64,000 nt of DNA from Natronomonas pharaonis DSM 2160 (GCF_000026045.1 NC_007426.1:1674001-1738000); one strand, 5' to 3'. Counted from the first letter of the stretch, positions 50,280 to 59,435 are shown. The notes: generated by a model not told the origin, from the sequence alone. Translations and numbers: made by a program.

Positions 50280-51221
50280 ATGGCATCCACGTGGACCGCT
50301 GACCGAATGCCCGACTGCACCGGCACGACCGTGCTCATCACGGGCGCAAACAGCGGCCTCGGCTTCGAGGCGACGAAGGCGCTTGCGGCCAACGGCGCGA
50401 CCGTAATCATGGCCTGCCGGAGCACGGACCGCGGCGAGCAGGCCGCCGCCGAGATTCAGGACGCCACCGCTGTCGGCGAAGCAGCGCTGGATGTCCGACA
50501 ATGCGACCTCGCGTCGCTTGCTTCGGTCGAGGCCGTCGCCGAGGATATCGCCGAGAATTACGACGCCCTCGATGTGCTCTGCAACAACGCCGGCGTGATG
50601 GCGCTTCCGCGGCAGGAAACCGACGATGGCTTCGAGAAACAGCTCGGCGTGAACCATCTGGGCCACTTCGCGCTGACCGGACGGCTGCTTGATTTGCTCG
50701 TCGAAAGCGACGGCGAAAGCCGGGTTGTCACCCACTCAAGCGGCGCCCACGAGTTCGGCGAACTCGATTTCGATGACCTGCAGCGCGAGCAGTCCTACGG
50801 GCGGTGGGACGCCTACGGACAAAGCAAGCTGGCAAACCTCCTCTTTGCCTACGAGTTACAGCGCCGGCTCACGGCGGCCGATATCACCGACACGATTAGC
50901 GTCGCCTGCCACCCTGGGTATGCGGCGACAAACCTCCAGTACCGCGGCCCGAAAGAGGATGGCTCGACGCTCCGCATGGCGATGATGAAAGTCGCTAATG
51001 CGGTCGTCGGCCAATCGGCACAACGGGGCGCGCTGCCGCTGTTGTACGCGTCGGTCGCTGCCGGTGTAGGAGGCGGTGAGTACTACGGTCCGGGCGGGCT
51101 GTTGAACATGCGCGGTGCGCCGGAACGGCAGTCATCGAACGAGGCATCGTACGACAAGCGGGATGCGAGGCGGCTCTGGGAGGAAAGCGAGTCGCTGACA
51201 GGCGTAACCTACAGCTTCTGA
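50280..51221 (+). CDS. SDR oxidoreductase, retinol-dehydrogenase-like
   Basis: A 313-residue SDR of the classical large-loop type. The cofactor loop is TGANSGLGFEATKAL, the arginine after the second strand (MACRSTDRGEQA) favours NADPH, NNAGVMALPRQETDDGFEKQ is the retinol/protochlorophyllide-type segment, and catalytic Ser in THSSGAHEF with YGQSK completes the site. The product is unknown. ATG 50280 fits the TATA-like box; a longer frame reads back to 50169 in weakly coding DNA. It is divergent from the nuclease gene and converges with the cupin. Confidence 0.85.
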   Translation: MASTWTADRMPDCTGTTVLITGANSGLGFEATKALAANGATVIMACRSTDRGEQAAAEIQDATAVGEAALDVRQCDLASLASVEAVAEDIAENYDALDVLCNNAGVMALPRQETDDGFEKQLGVNHLGHFALTGRLLDLLVESDGESRVVTHSSGAHEFGELDFDDLQREQSYGRWDAYGQSKLANLLFAYELQRRLTAADITDTISVACHPGYAATNLQYRGPKEDGSTLRMAMMKVANAVVGQSAQRGALPLLYASVAAGVGGGEYYGPGGLLNMRGAPERQSSNEASYDKRDARRLWEESESLTGVTYSF

Positions 51222-51284
51222 ACACGGTGGGCGGCTGCGAGCGCTCCGGATTGGGAGAAACCAACCGGGGTTCCTGGAAAGGTG

Positions 51285-51302
51285 GCCCCCACGAATGGGG
51301 GC
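51285..51302. terminator. Hairpin between convergent genes
   Basis: GCCCCCA-CGAA-TGGGGGC is a 7-bp stem with a 4-nt loop between the convergent SDR and cupin genes. It could act as a bidirectional terminator or processing site. No T-run follows. An origin as a transposon-end relic was considered; no TnpB-like reading accompanies it. Confidence 0.35.
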
Positions 51303-51312
51303 TCCATCTGCC

Positions 51313-51654
51313 TTACTCCCGCATGGAGTACGATGTCGGGTTCGACGAGTCGGCAAAGACGATGAGCGTCACCAAATCTTCCCCAATGTCGAAGAAATCG
51401 TGTTCGAGGCCCTGCTCGACGAACACCGTATCGCCCGACTCGACCGAATGGACATCATCGCCGACTCGTATCTTTCCGGACCCCGAAACCACGTAATAGA
51501 GTTCGTCCTCCGTGTGTGGGTTCTTCGGGGTCGCCTCACCGGCCGTGTGGCGGGCGATCTCGACGGTCAGTGAGTCTTCATCCAGTACCTCAACCGCGTT
51601 GCCCTGTTTGTCATCGAGTTCGTCAAGCAGGTCAGTCGCTGATACGTGGGTCAT
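51313..51654 (-). CDS. Cupin-domain protein
   Basis: A 113-residue single cupin. The barrel motif 1 is NPHTEDELYYVVSGSGKIRVG and motif 2 SGDTVFVEQGLEHDFFDI, each with one His in place of the usual full set. MTHVS at the start and the DELYY...GSG...V core resemble the cupin at 31512. ATG 51654 is used; ATG 51657 and 51675 are possible. The gene converges with the SDR gene and is divergent from nothing close, with about 110 nt to the flavoprotein gene behind it. Confidence 0.85.
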   Translation of the reverse strand: MTHVSATDLLDELDDKQGNAVEVLDEDSLTVEIARHTAGEATPKNPHTEDELYYVVSGSGKIRVGDDVHSVESGDTVFVEQGLEHDFFDIGEDLVTLIVFADSSNPTSYSMRE

Positions 51655-51764
51655 CATCCCGACATTAGATACCAATCACCATACAAGCTTTGTTCGGCAG
51701 TCGTACGACGCCGAAAAACACTCCAGCCGGCACATCGATGGTCCGTCGGGAGCGGTCCGGGCGG

Positions 51765-53012
51765 CTAACCACGGATTGTTGGCGGCGCTGCTGGCTCTGT
51801 TTCGATGACATCTGCGAGGATATTACCCGCCTGACGAGCGCCGACGATGTTGCGGGCGAACGGTCCAAGAACCTGCTGTGCGGCCGCTCCCGAGACAGCG
51901 ACGCGCGAGCGAGTCCCGTCCGCTCGTCGCCACCGGAGACTGTCGTCGTCAAGTGCCGGCGCACCCAGATATCCGGTCGCAAGCGATGTTTCGTTCCTGA
52001 GCCGGGACAAAAGCGTTCCCTCGTAGGGGGTGCCGAACCCGGTCGCACAGATGAGCCGGTCGAACCAGTCGGCGCGTCCGTCCCGGCAGGTGACGACAAC
52101 GGTGCCGCCGGCTGCAGTCGCATCGACGACCTCGGTCGCTTCGACGGTTATCCAGCCGCGGTCGACCGCCCGCCGGAAGCGAGCCATCGCATACGGCGGG
52201 ACGCTCCCGTCGTACCGTGCGTCTGCGACGACTCGCTCGCGTCCCCTAGAAGCCGGGGGATAGGAGTGCAGCGCTTCGAGCGCATCGGAAAAGTGCATCC
52301 AATCGGTGCCGGCCTCGCGACGTTGGGTCCGGAACGGGCTGCGGGCAAAGACCACGACATCTCGCTCCGGACACGCGAGCGAAGCGGCCAGCTGAACACC
52401 TGTCACGCCGCTGCCGATAATACCCAGTCGTTCGCTGTCCCCGACCGCGCTGGGTTCGAAGCATCCGTCCCAAACGTGCGCAACCGGGGCTGACGACGGG
52501 AGCCCATCGGCCCACGCCGGCATGCTGTACGAACCGCCGTATCCGACCGCAAGGACACACCAGGCGCTGGAGAACGACCCGGCGGTCGTCTCAACCCGAA
52601 CGTGTGCCCCATGGTCTGAGAGGCCGGTCACCGCCGCGTCGACGCGGAGGGATTCGAGGCCGTGCTGTTCGCATAGCCGGTCAGCGTGGTCGAAGAAGAG
52701 TTCTGTCGTCGGTCTATCGGCTCCATCTTCACTCGCGACGAGTTCGTCTTCCCGTCCGTGTTTTTGAGCAAAATCCCGAAGCGAGAACGGGTCGGCGTCC
52801 AACTGATGAACAAACGGCGACCGGAGCGACGCCATCCCACAGGCCCGCGACTTGCGCCGGAACGACGCGAGAAGCCCCGACGGGTCGACGAGACACAGCC
52901 GGTCGCGAGAAACCACATCGTCTGACAACAGCCGGATAGCGAGGTGGACACCATGGACACCGCTGCCGACAATCGTCACTGCCTGCTCATCCGGCATGGA
53001 TGTATCCGTCAT
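51765..53012 (-). CDS. FAD-dependent oxidoreductase, SidA/FMO-like
   Basis: A 415-residue flavoprotein of the flavin monooxygenase/lysine N-hydroxylase-like class. It has the FAD motif VGSGVHGVHLAIRLL near residue 10, SLRSPFVHQLDADPFSL as in SidA/YdhS-like FAD proteins, the NAD(P) motif IIGSGVTGVQLAASL near 190, and CATGFGTPYEGTLL near 330. Its natural substrate is unknown. It is divergent from the SUI1-like gene with a 77-nt promoter gap that carries the CAAGAGTTAATAA motif also found before the feoB operon. Confidence 0.75.
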   Translation of the reverse strand: MTDTSMPDEQAVTIVGSGVHGVHLAIRLLSDDVVSRDRLCLVDPSGLLASFRRKSRACGMASLRSPFVHQLDADPFSLRDFAQKHGREDELVASEDGADRPTTELFFDHADRLCEQHGLESLRVDAAVTGLSDHGAHVRVETTAGSFSSAWCVLAVGYGGSYSMPAWADGLPSSAPVAHVWDGCFEPSAVGDSERLGIIGSGVTGVQLAASLACPERDVVVFARSPFRTQRREAGTDWMHFSDALEALHSYPPASRGRERVVADARYDGSVPPYAMARFRRAVDRGWITVEATEVVDATAAGGTVVVTCRDGRADWFDRLICATGFGTPYEGTLLSRLRNETSLATGYLGAPALDDDSLRWRRADGTRSRVAVSGAAAQQVLGPFARNIVGARQAGNILADVIETEPAAPPTIRG

Positions 53013-53033
53013 CTAGTAGTGCGCAGTACTCCC

Positions 53034-53069
53034 CAAGAGTTAATAAATACTACCACAGAATTATTATAG
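53034..53069. promoter_or_regulatory. Divergent promoter with motif shared with the feoB operon
   Basis: TTATTATAG (53061-53069) lies 21-29 nt before GTG 53090 as TATA box of the rightward gene. TATTTATTA on the minus strand at 53043-53051 lies 31-39 nt before ATG 53012. CAAGAGTTAATAA (53034-53046) matches 13 nt of the promoter at 39784-39796. Confidence 0.45.
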
Positions 53070-53089
53070 TGCAGTCCGAACCGACACCC

Positions 53090-53386
53090 GTGACAGACGA
53101 CGACTCAATGGAAGACCTCCTTGCGGAACTCGACAGCCACAGCGACCTCTCGAAAGCAGGACAAGCGCTCCGCATCCGGACCGAAAAGCGACAGTACGGC
53201 AAGGCGGTCACTATCATCGAGGGGTTCGACACCACTGCTACTGATGTCCAGTCGCTGGCCTCCGACCTCAAATCGGAACTCGCGACCGGCGGCACTTCGG
53301 CGTCTGACAGCATCGAACTGCAGGGCGACCACACTGGCCGGCTCCCGTCGCTTCTCGAAGAGCGTGGCTTCGAAATTGTCGACTAG
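53090..53386 (+). CDS. SUI1/eIF1-like translation factor
   Basis: A 98-residue SUI1-domain protein from GTG 53090. The sequence RIRTEKRQYGKAVTIIEGFD followed by KSELATGGTSASDSIELQGD, then GRLPSLLEERGFEIVD, follows eIF1/YciH, in which the fold binds the small ribosomal subunit and helps start-site choice. Two or more SUI1-type proteins are common in archaea, so this is probably a paralogue of the main aIF1. Starting at ATG 53108 would remove six residues. Its stop overlaps that of the convergent DUF2892 gene by 3 nt. Confidence 0.85.
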   Translation: MTDDDSMEDLLAELDSHSDLSKAGQALRIRTEKRQYGKAVTIIEGFDTTATDVQSLASDLKSELATGGTSASDSIELQGDHTGRLPSLLEERGFEIVD

Positions 53387-53592
53387 TCTGCTGTGTCGAT
53401 TCCCAACAGCTCGTTGAGCCCACAAAAGCAGGCCACAGCGTTGAATCCGAAGCCGACCGCGCCGACGACGGCAACGGAGGCCGTCTTCCGCTTTCCGGCG
53501 GTGAACAGCCGCAATGCAACGACTGAAAGGACGACTGCAAGTGCAGCTCTGAAGAGTCGGTCCCGACCACCGACGTTTGTTTCGGTCGACAT
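53383..53592 (-). CDS. DUF2892 family small membrane protein
   Basis: A 69-residue protein with two hydrophobic segments (about 12-30 and 38-55). The start NVGGRDRLFRAALAVVLSVV and the end CFCGLNELLGI fit DUF2892, best known as the membrane part of the YgaP rhodanese proteins. The cysteines (Cys55 and Cys57) are near the membrane face. The role is unknown; a rhodanese is not present here. It converges with the SUI1-like gene. Confidence 0.82.
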   Translation of the reverse strand: MSTETNVGGRDRLFRAALAVVLSVVALRLFTAGKRKTASVAVVGAVGFGFNAVACFCGLNELLGIDTAD

Positions 53593-54079
53593 GGCAGTTA
53601 TTTACCCGGGCCAAGTAGCTTGTGTGCTCTTCCCGGTCGGCTGGCAGCGCCGACTCGGACACAGCCGGTGTGTCCGAACGCTCTCTTCATGCAGAAGCCA
53701 GCCCGGAATTAATAATTAATAAGTAGTGAATAATAAACAGCTCCGATTCAATCCCGGAGTAACCGATGTGGATGGAAATTAAACCGAAACACGACTCCCA
53801 CAGTCCGCTTCGGCCGGAAATAATCCCGCCGCCAGATAGCTATGAGATCGCCGGGCTGGAGACCGATCCCGGAAGCTTTACAACTGAATATTCAGAAAAA
53901 CAACTCAGGTTTAATATCATGATGGTCCCCAAGCGAACGAAGCGGCAAGCCGATTTGCGCCAGCGTATATCAGAAGCACCAGTGGGTACTTCGGGGTATG
54001 ATATTCCGCCGAAAGACAGCGGTCAGCCCATCACAGCAGTTAACGCGTGGGGAGTATCGACCCACGGGGGCGGTAAGCT
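53593..54079 (+). other. AT-rich gap with a doubtful ORF before the ABC operon
   Basis: The first 170 nt are AT-rich (for example AATTAATAATTAATAAGTAG near 53709-53728) and look like promoter DNA. A frame at 53766-54083 would encode 105 residues and overlaps the following ATG by ATGA, but the peptide is basic (many Lys/Arg) with mixed third positions, unlike the acidic neighbours. It could be a long leader, a foreign gene or chance. No other gene is visible. Confidence 0.4.
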
Positions 54080-55600
54080 ATGAAACTAACCCGACGTCAG
54101 GCGCTCACGGCGTTCGGAAGCGCTGGTGTCGTTGGTATGGCAGGGTGCCTCGGAGGTGGTAACGACGACACCGAGCTATCGAAGACCGTTGCGCTCGACA
54201 GTAGGCCTGCGGATGGCGATTGGTCGATGTATGGCGGGCTCACACCGTACTACACGCCGACCCACGAGACGCTAACCGCGTCGTCACACGATTTCTACGA
54301 CATCGAACCGTGGCTTGCGACGGAGTGGGAGGCCGTCGACGACCTGATCTGGGAGTTTACGCTGCGGACGGATGCGACATTCCACGATGGAACTGCTCTC
54401 ACTGCCGACCTCGTTGCACAGTCGTTTTCGGCCCTACTTGCGGAGCGGCCGCTGGGCTGGGCAAAGGTAACCGAAGACAGCTTCGAAGCGGTCGATGACC
54501 ACACACTACGGGTCGAAACCGTCGAACGCTTCGGCGCGCTGGCGGGAACGATGAGTCATCCCCTGTTCGGTATCCAACATCCCGGGGACAGAGACGACCC
54601 TATCGGAACTGGCCCCTACGAAGTGGCCGAACTCGACCCCGACGGTGCCGTACGGATGGTCGCCGCTGACGACTACTGGGGCGATGAACCGTCGCTCGAA
54701 GCGCTCACGTTCGAGGGCATCGTCGATCCGATGACCCGCTCGTCGAACTTGCAGGCGGGCGATGTCGATGCTGCATTCGAACTCCCCAGAGAGCACTACG
54801 AGATGCTCAGCAGGGACGATAGCATCGAGATTCGTACACAGGAAGAACCCCGAACCGGTCTGGGAATGATGAACCTCTACCAGTCGCCGACTGATGATGC
54901 GGACCTTCGGCGAGCACTCAATTACGCGGTCGACCAACAATTGATCGTCGAAAACATTCTCCACGGCATCGGCACGCCGGCGAAAGGGCCGTACGCGCCG
55001 TCGATTCCGTGGTCGGCTCATAATGAACTCCCTGAGTACGGACCCGACCTCGACCGTGCGCGTACACTCGTCGACGAGTCAGGCTACGACGGCGACGAAC
55101 TCGAAATCCATCTGGGAAGCGACAACCCACATGAGCGGCTGATCGCTTCACACATGCAGGAGCGGTTCGAGGAAATCGGCGTCTCGACATCTATCAGACA
55201 GTTCGAGAGTGGATCGTTCTACGAGGTCGAACAGAAACGCGATTCCAACATCACACTCATCGAACTCGGGTCGATAAACGGGGCTGCAGACTACCTTGTC
55301 TATCTTCAGTTCCACTCGGAGGGCGGAGACAACCGTGAGCTCTACGAGACGGAGGGGACCGGGCTTTACAATCTCGGTGGTGAGGTCGATTCCCTGATCG
55401 AGAACGGCGACCGTGCGCTCGATGCGGACCGAAAGCACGAAGCCTACCGTGAGGTACAGCGGCGCGTCATGGACGCCGCAGTCCTTATTCCGGTCTACTA
55501 CAAGGAGTACGTTTTCGGGCAGCGGGCCGAAACCGCCGGGCCCGAAACACACGCTGTTCCACATATGACTCGCTGGACGGAGTTTCGGCCCGACGAGTGA
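54080..55600 (+). CDS. Peptide/nickel-type ABC transporter substrate-binding lipoprotein
   Basis: A 506-residue extracellular binding protein (SBP family 5). MKLTRRQALTAFGSAGVVGM with AGCLGG shows twin arginines (5-6) and a lipobox Cys23, so it is probably exported by Tat and lipid-anchored. PIGTGPYEVAELDPDG, DYWGDEPSLEALTFEGIVDP and RRALNYAVDQQLI are typical. Length and layout fit DppA, OppA and NikA. The ligand is unknown: the conserved APSIPW segment and NikA-like run favour small peptides or a nickel complex. It opens a four-gene uptake operon. Confidence 0.92.
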   Translation: MKLTRRQALTAFGSAGVVGMAGCLGGGNDDTELSKTVALDSRPADGDWSMYGGLTPYYTPTHETLTASSHDFYDIEPWLATEWEAVDDLIWEFTLRTDATFHDGTALTADLVAQSFSALLAERPLGWAKVTEDSFEAVDDHTLRVETVERFGALAGTMSHPLFGIQHPGDRDDPIGTGPYEVAELDPDGAVRMVAADDYWGDEPSLEALTFEGIVDPMTRSSNLQAGDVDAAFELPREHYEMLSRDDSIEIRTQEEPRTGLGMMNLYQSPTDDADLRRALNYAVDQQLIVENILHGIGTPAKGPYAPSIPWSAHNELPEYGPDLDRARTLVDESGYDGDELEIHLGSDNPHERLIASHMQERFEEIGVSTSIRQFESGSFYEVEQKRDSNITLIELGSINGAADYLVYLQFHSEGGDNRELYETEGTGLYNLGGEVDSLIENGDRALDADRKHEAYREVQRRVMDAAVLIPVYYKEYVFGQRAETAGPETHAVPHMTRWTEFRPDE

Positions 55601-55654
55601 GCGGTGAGCAAGCGATAGGGGAGAAACGATGAGAAAGAACGCCAATAAAATACG

Positions 55655-56602
55655 ATGACAGGACGGTATGCAGCACGACGACTGGGCACCGCATTGGTGA
55701 CGTTGTTCTTCATCTCAGTGCTCACATACGCGCTCATTTTTATTGCACCGGGGGACCCAGCAGAGGCCTCGCTACGAGCGCAGCTGGGAGAACAGCCGAC
55801 CCAAGAGCAAATCGAGATTTTCCGGGTCGAACACGGCCTCGATGAGCCGTTTCACGTTCAATACGCCTCTTGGGTAGCGGATCTGCTTCAGGGAGACCTC
55901 GGTGAGTCGTATTACCATGAACGCTCCGTTGCGGAGCTAATCGGCGACCGATTGCCCACGACGCTTGCGCTCGCCGCGGGCGGGATGGGTGTCGCGCTTC
56001 TCGTTTCGGTCCCAACCGGTGTCGCAAGCGCGGTGCGTCCAAACGGGTACATCGACCACGCGAGCCAACTGTTTGCGCTGGTCGGGGTCGCAATGCCGAA
56101 CTTCTGGCTCGGCTATCTCCTTATTTTCCTGTTTGCGATTACGCTCGGACTCGTCCCCGTCTCGGGCACCGGCGGGCTTCGTTCGCTTATGTTACCGTCC
56201 ATTACGCTTGGAACCGGGCTTGCAGCGGTACAGACGCGACTCCTCCGAAGCGCCTTGCTGGACGTTTTAGACCATGAGTTCGTCGATGCAAGCCGTGCGA
56301 GGGGGCTTGGCGAACGGGTTGTCGTCTACAAGCACGCGCTGCGAAACGCTCTGGTGCCTGTCATCACCGTCGTCGGCCTCCAGTTGGGGATGGCAATAAA
56401 CGGGGCTGTCATCGTTGAGGTCGTCTTCCAGCGACCGGGGCTCGGAGCACTGCTTGTTGAGGCGGTTTTTGACCGTGACTATCCGGTCGTCCAAGGCGTG
56501 ACACTACTGGCCGGTGCCACGTTTATCGTCGTCAACGTCGCAACCGACGTTGTTTACCGACGGCTTGACCCGCGTATTTCAATCGGAGGTGCCGGTGTAT
56601 GA
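55655..56602 (+). CDS. ABC transporter permease, DppB/NikB type
   Basis: A 315-residue inner-membrane permease with six helices. The start YAARRLGTALVTLFFISVLTY, the loop GDLGESYYHERSVAELIGDRL, and the cytoplasmic EAA loop FVDASRARGLGERVVVYKHAL (contact for the ATPase) are diagnostic of the DppB family. ATG 55655 follows the binding protein by 54 nt. Its stop overlaps the next gene by ATGA. Confidence 0.95.
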   Translation: MTGRYAARRLGTALVTLFFISVLTYALIFIAPGDPAEASLRAQLGEQPTQEQIEIFRVEHGLDEPFHVQYASWVADLLQGDLGESYYHERSVAELIGDRLPTTLALAAGGMGVALLVSVPTGVASAVRPNGYIDHASQLFALVGVAMPNFWLGYLLIFLFAITLGLVPVSGTGGLRSLMLPSITLGTGLAAVQTRLLRSALLDVLDHEFVDASRARGLGERVVVYKHALRNALVPVITVVGLQLGMAINGAVIVEVVFQRPGLGALLVEAVFDRDYPVVQGVTLLAGATFIVVNVATDVVYRRLDPRISIGGAGV

Positions 56603-57501
56603 GTTCGGCCACCACGGGCGACCACAACGGGACAGTAGGTGCCGGAGCGCCGCTGTCGCGGCGGCTTCGGCTGGCGCTTCGGGACACCCAGACGGCCGTT
56701 GGGGCCACTATCGTTGGCATCCTCGCCATCGTCGCGATTGTTGGCCCGTTTGTCGTTCCACATGACCCGGTCGCACAGGACCTCACACGGCCGCTACAGG
56801 GACCGTCGCTTGCACACCCGTTCGGCACCGACCCGTTGGGCCGGGACATGCTGGCCCGTATCGTCTACGGTGCGCGACTCTCGCTTGCTATCGCGTTCGC
56901 TGTGACGCTCGTTCGACTCGTTGTTGGCATACTGGTCGGCGTTGTCGCTGGCTATGTCGGCGGCTGGGTCGACGAGTCACTGATGCGGCTTGTTGACCTG
57001 CTGTTTGCCTTTCCCGGTATTGTTCTGGCGCTGGTCATCGCCGGTATCGCTGGCCCAAGCCTTCGTAATGTGATGCTCGCGCTCGCAGTCGTCGGCTGGG
57101 GAACATACGCCCGCGTCGTCCGATCGAGCGTGTTGTCAGCCCGCGAACGCGAATACGTCGCAGCGTCGCGGCTCGCCGGGACCGGCCACGGACGGGTCGT
57201 AGCGGACCACGTGCTGCCAAACGTTTTAGGGCCAGTAATCGTTCTCGCAACGCTCGATACCGGAAAAGTCGTTCTCGCCACTGCGGGGCTTTCCTTCCTT
57301 GGATTGGGCGCACAGCCGCCGACACCGGAATGGGGGACGATGATCGCTACTGGGCGGGACTACCTCCAGACCGCCTCATGGCTCGTCAATATTCCTGGGC
57401 TCGCCATCGCGGCTACCGTATTCGGGTTCACGCTGCTTGGCGACGGCCTCCGGGACGCCCTCGACCCGACCGGCGCGACTGAGCAGGGGTGTGACGGATG
57501 A
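56599..57501 (+). CDS. ABC transporter permease, DppC/NikC type
   Basis: A 300-residue permease. The N-terminal part LRLALRDTQTAVGATIVGI begins helix 1, AHPFGTDPLGRDMLARIVYG is the conserved DppC signature, and EYVAASRLAGTGHGRVVADH is the EAA loop. WGTMIATGRDYLQTASW near the C-terminus is typical. It is coupled to the upstream permease by a 4-nt overlap. Confidence 0.95.
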   Translation: MSSATTGDHNGTVGAGAPLSRRLRLALRDTQTAVGATIVGILAIVAIVGPFVVPHDPVAQDLTRPLQGPSLAHPFGTDPLGRDMLARIVYGARLSLAIAFAVTLVRLVVGILVGVVAGYVGGWVDESLMRLVDLLFAFPGIVLALVIAGIAGPSLRNVMLALAVVGWGTYARVVRSSVLSAREREYVAASRLAGTGHGRVVADHVLPNVLGPVIVLATLDTGKVVLATAGLSFLGLGAQPPTPEWGTMIATGRDYLQTASWLVNIPGLAIAATVFGFTLLGDGLRDALDPTGATEQGCDG

Positions 57502-57561
57502 TGACCGGACGTGTATCGCAGCCGAGCGGTACGGAAAGCGACCTATTTACGTGTACAACAG

Positions 57562-59412
57562 ATGATGCTCCTCAACGTTACCGACCTTCGAATCACGTAC
57601 GAATCAGCCACGAAGCGTGCTGCGAGCGACCCTGATGACGACCGCACTCCGGCCGTCGACGGCGCTTCCCTCACGGTCGACCGCGGCGAAGTCGTCGCGC
57701 TGGTCGGAGAAAGCGGCTCCGGCAAATCAACGCTTGCCCGCTCGATTGTCGGCCTCCACCGGCCCGGCGAGATTACCGACGGCGAAATCAGGCTCGATGG
57801 CACCGAGCTAGCGGCGGCCGGTGAAGCGACGCTACGGACCATCCGTGGCCGACAGGTCGGTGTCGCATTTCAGGACCCGACCGCTGCGTTCGACCCCGTC
57901 TATCCTGTCGGCGAACAGATCACAGAGGCAATCGCAGCCGCAGAAGGCCACCAAGGGCTGTTCGAGTCGCTTGGCGTCCCACCGTTTGCCGACCGGGATG
58001 TACGCAAGCAACGACGTGAGCAGGCGGCAGCGCTTCTTGATGATGTCGGGGTTGACGACCCAAGCGCGCGCCTCGACGCCTACCCGGGCGAACTCAGCGG
58101 CGGCCAGTGCCAGCGAGCGATGCTCGCGACGGCGCTCGCCGGCAATCCCGACCTGCTTATCGCCGACGAGCCGACTGCCGGCCTCGATGCGACAACACGG
58201 GCCTGTATCCTCGAACTGCTCGAAAGCCTCGCCGAGGAACGTGATCTCGGTGTTCTCGTTATTACCCACGACCTCGCGGTCGTCGCCCAGCACTGTGACC
58301 GCGTCGCCGTGCTGAGCGACGGCCGGGTCGTCGAGACAGGAGCGACTACGGCTGTCGTTGCTGACCCCGAGCATCCGGAAACGCGGTCGCTTGTCGATGC
58401 TGGCGACGCTATCGCGCTCGGCAAAGAGACGCGACAGCAGCGGACTGCCGTTGACGGCGGCGGGATGCATGCCAACAGCGACCGCCCGCTCAAGCGGCCA
58501 ACAAATAATACATCCGACGACGACAGCTCCGATTCGACTGCAGTCGTGGAGCTGGCCGAGGTCACAAAAACCTATGCCGCCGATACATCGCTTTTCGACC
58601 GGCTTCGCCCCGGCTCTCCCCCGGATTCTCGAACCGCCCTCGATGCGGTCTCGCTGTCGATTCAGCGAGGGGAAACACTCGGACTGGTTGGCGAAAGCGG
58701 CGGGGGAAAATCGACGGTTGTTGAACTGATTGCTGGGTTGACAGCGCCGACCGAGGGAACGGTCCGTATCGACGGCCGTCGGGCCGGCACCGTCGACGAA
58801 CGGGGCCGAGAGCTTCGCTCCGATGTCGGCGTTGTCTTCCAGCACCCGGAGGCAAGCTTTGACCCTCGCTGGCCAGTCGGTCGGTCGATTGCGGAGCCGC
58901 TGCGGCGGCTGGGATGGCCGAAGCGACGTCGTACCGAGCGTGTTGAGGAATTGCTTACCCTCGTTGGTTTACCGTCATCCGTGGTCGACGCCCGTCCGCA
59001 GCAGCTCTCCGGTGGACAGATACAGCGAGCGGCAATTGCCCGGGCAACCGCGACGGATCCCCGCGTGCTGTTGCTCGATGAGCCAGTCTCCGCGCTGGAC
59101 GCCACGACGCGTGCTCACGTGCTTGATCTCTTCGTTGAGATGCAGCGGCAGCGAAGCGGGACGGCGGTGTTCGTCTCCCATGATCTGGGGGCAGTGGGCC
59201 GTGTGGCCGACCGAATCGGTGTGCTCGAACGCGGCCGCCTCGTCGAAATCGGTGACGCCGGTCGCATTCTCTCGAACCCGTCGCATCCACACACACAGAC
59301 GTTGTTGGAATCGGTGCCGGAGCGGCCGACTGAAATCGACGTGGCCGCTACCGACCGGTCACGACGGGCCGTCACCGACCACGACGACACGCAAGCAACA
59401 GAGACAGACTGA
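57562..59412 (+). CDS. Fused double ABC ATPase (DppD-DppF/NikD-NikE type)
   Basis: A 616-residue ATPase with two complete ABC domains in one chain. Domain 1 (1-300) has Walker A GESGSGKST, signature LSGGQCQRAML and Walker B LLIADEPTAGLD. Domain 2 (330-616) has GESGGGKST, LSGGQIQRAAI and LLLDEPVSALD. Each ends with the oligopeptide C-terminal motif (NPSHPHTQTLLESVP in domain 2). In bacteria these are usually two proteins. ATG 57562 is chosen as the start of the first strand; an in-frame GTG at 57511 is less likely. It energises the two permeases. Confidence 0.93.
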   Translation: MMLLNVTDLRITYESATKRAASDPDDDRTPAVDGASLTVDRGEVVALVGESGSGKSTLARSIVGLHRPGEITDGEIRLDGTELAAAGEATLRTIRGRQVGVAFQDPTAAFDPVYPVGEQITEAIAAAEGHQGLFESLGVPPFADRDVRKQRREQAAALLDDVGVDDPSARLDAYPGELSGGQCQRAMLATALAGNPDLLIADEPTAGLDATTRACILELLESLAEERDLGVLVITHDLAVVAQHCDRVAVLSDGRVVETGATTAVVADPEHPETRSLVDAGDAIALGKETRQQRTAVDGGGMHANSDRPLKRPTNNTSDDDSSDSTAVVELAEVTKTYAADTSLFDRLRPGSPPDSRTALDAVSLSIQRGETLGLVGESGGGKSTVVELIAGLTAPTEGTVRIDGRRAGTVDERGRELRSDVGVVFQHPEASFDPRWPVGRSIAEPLRRLGWPKRRRTERVEELLTLVGLPSSVVDARPQQLSGGQIQRAAIARATATDPRVLLLDEPVSALDATTRAHVLDLFVEMQRQRSGTAVFVSHDLGAVGRVADRIGVLERGRLVEIGDAGRILSNPSHPHTQTLLESVPERPTEIDVAATDRSRRAVTDHDDTQATETD

Positions 59413-59435
59413 CAAACTCCGAAACGATACGACAC

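Noticed and set aside
51285-51302. Hairpin as another transposon end
   Set aside because: No TnpB-like reading or terminal segment accompanies it, and its place between convergent genes suits a terminator better.
53996-54035. Possible NikR operator (GTATGA) before the ABC operon
   Set aside because: Only one half-site is present; no TCATAC at the required distance.
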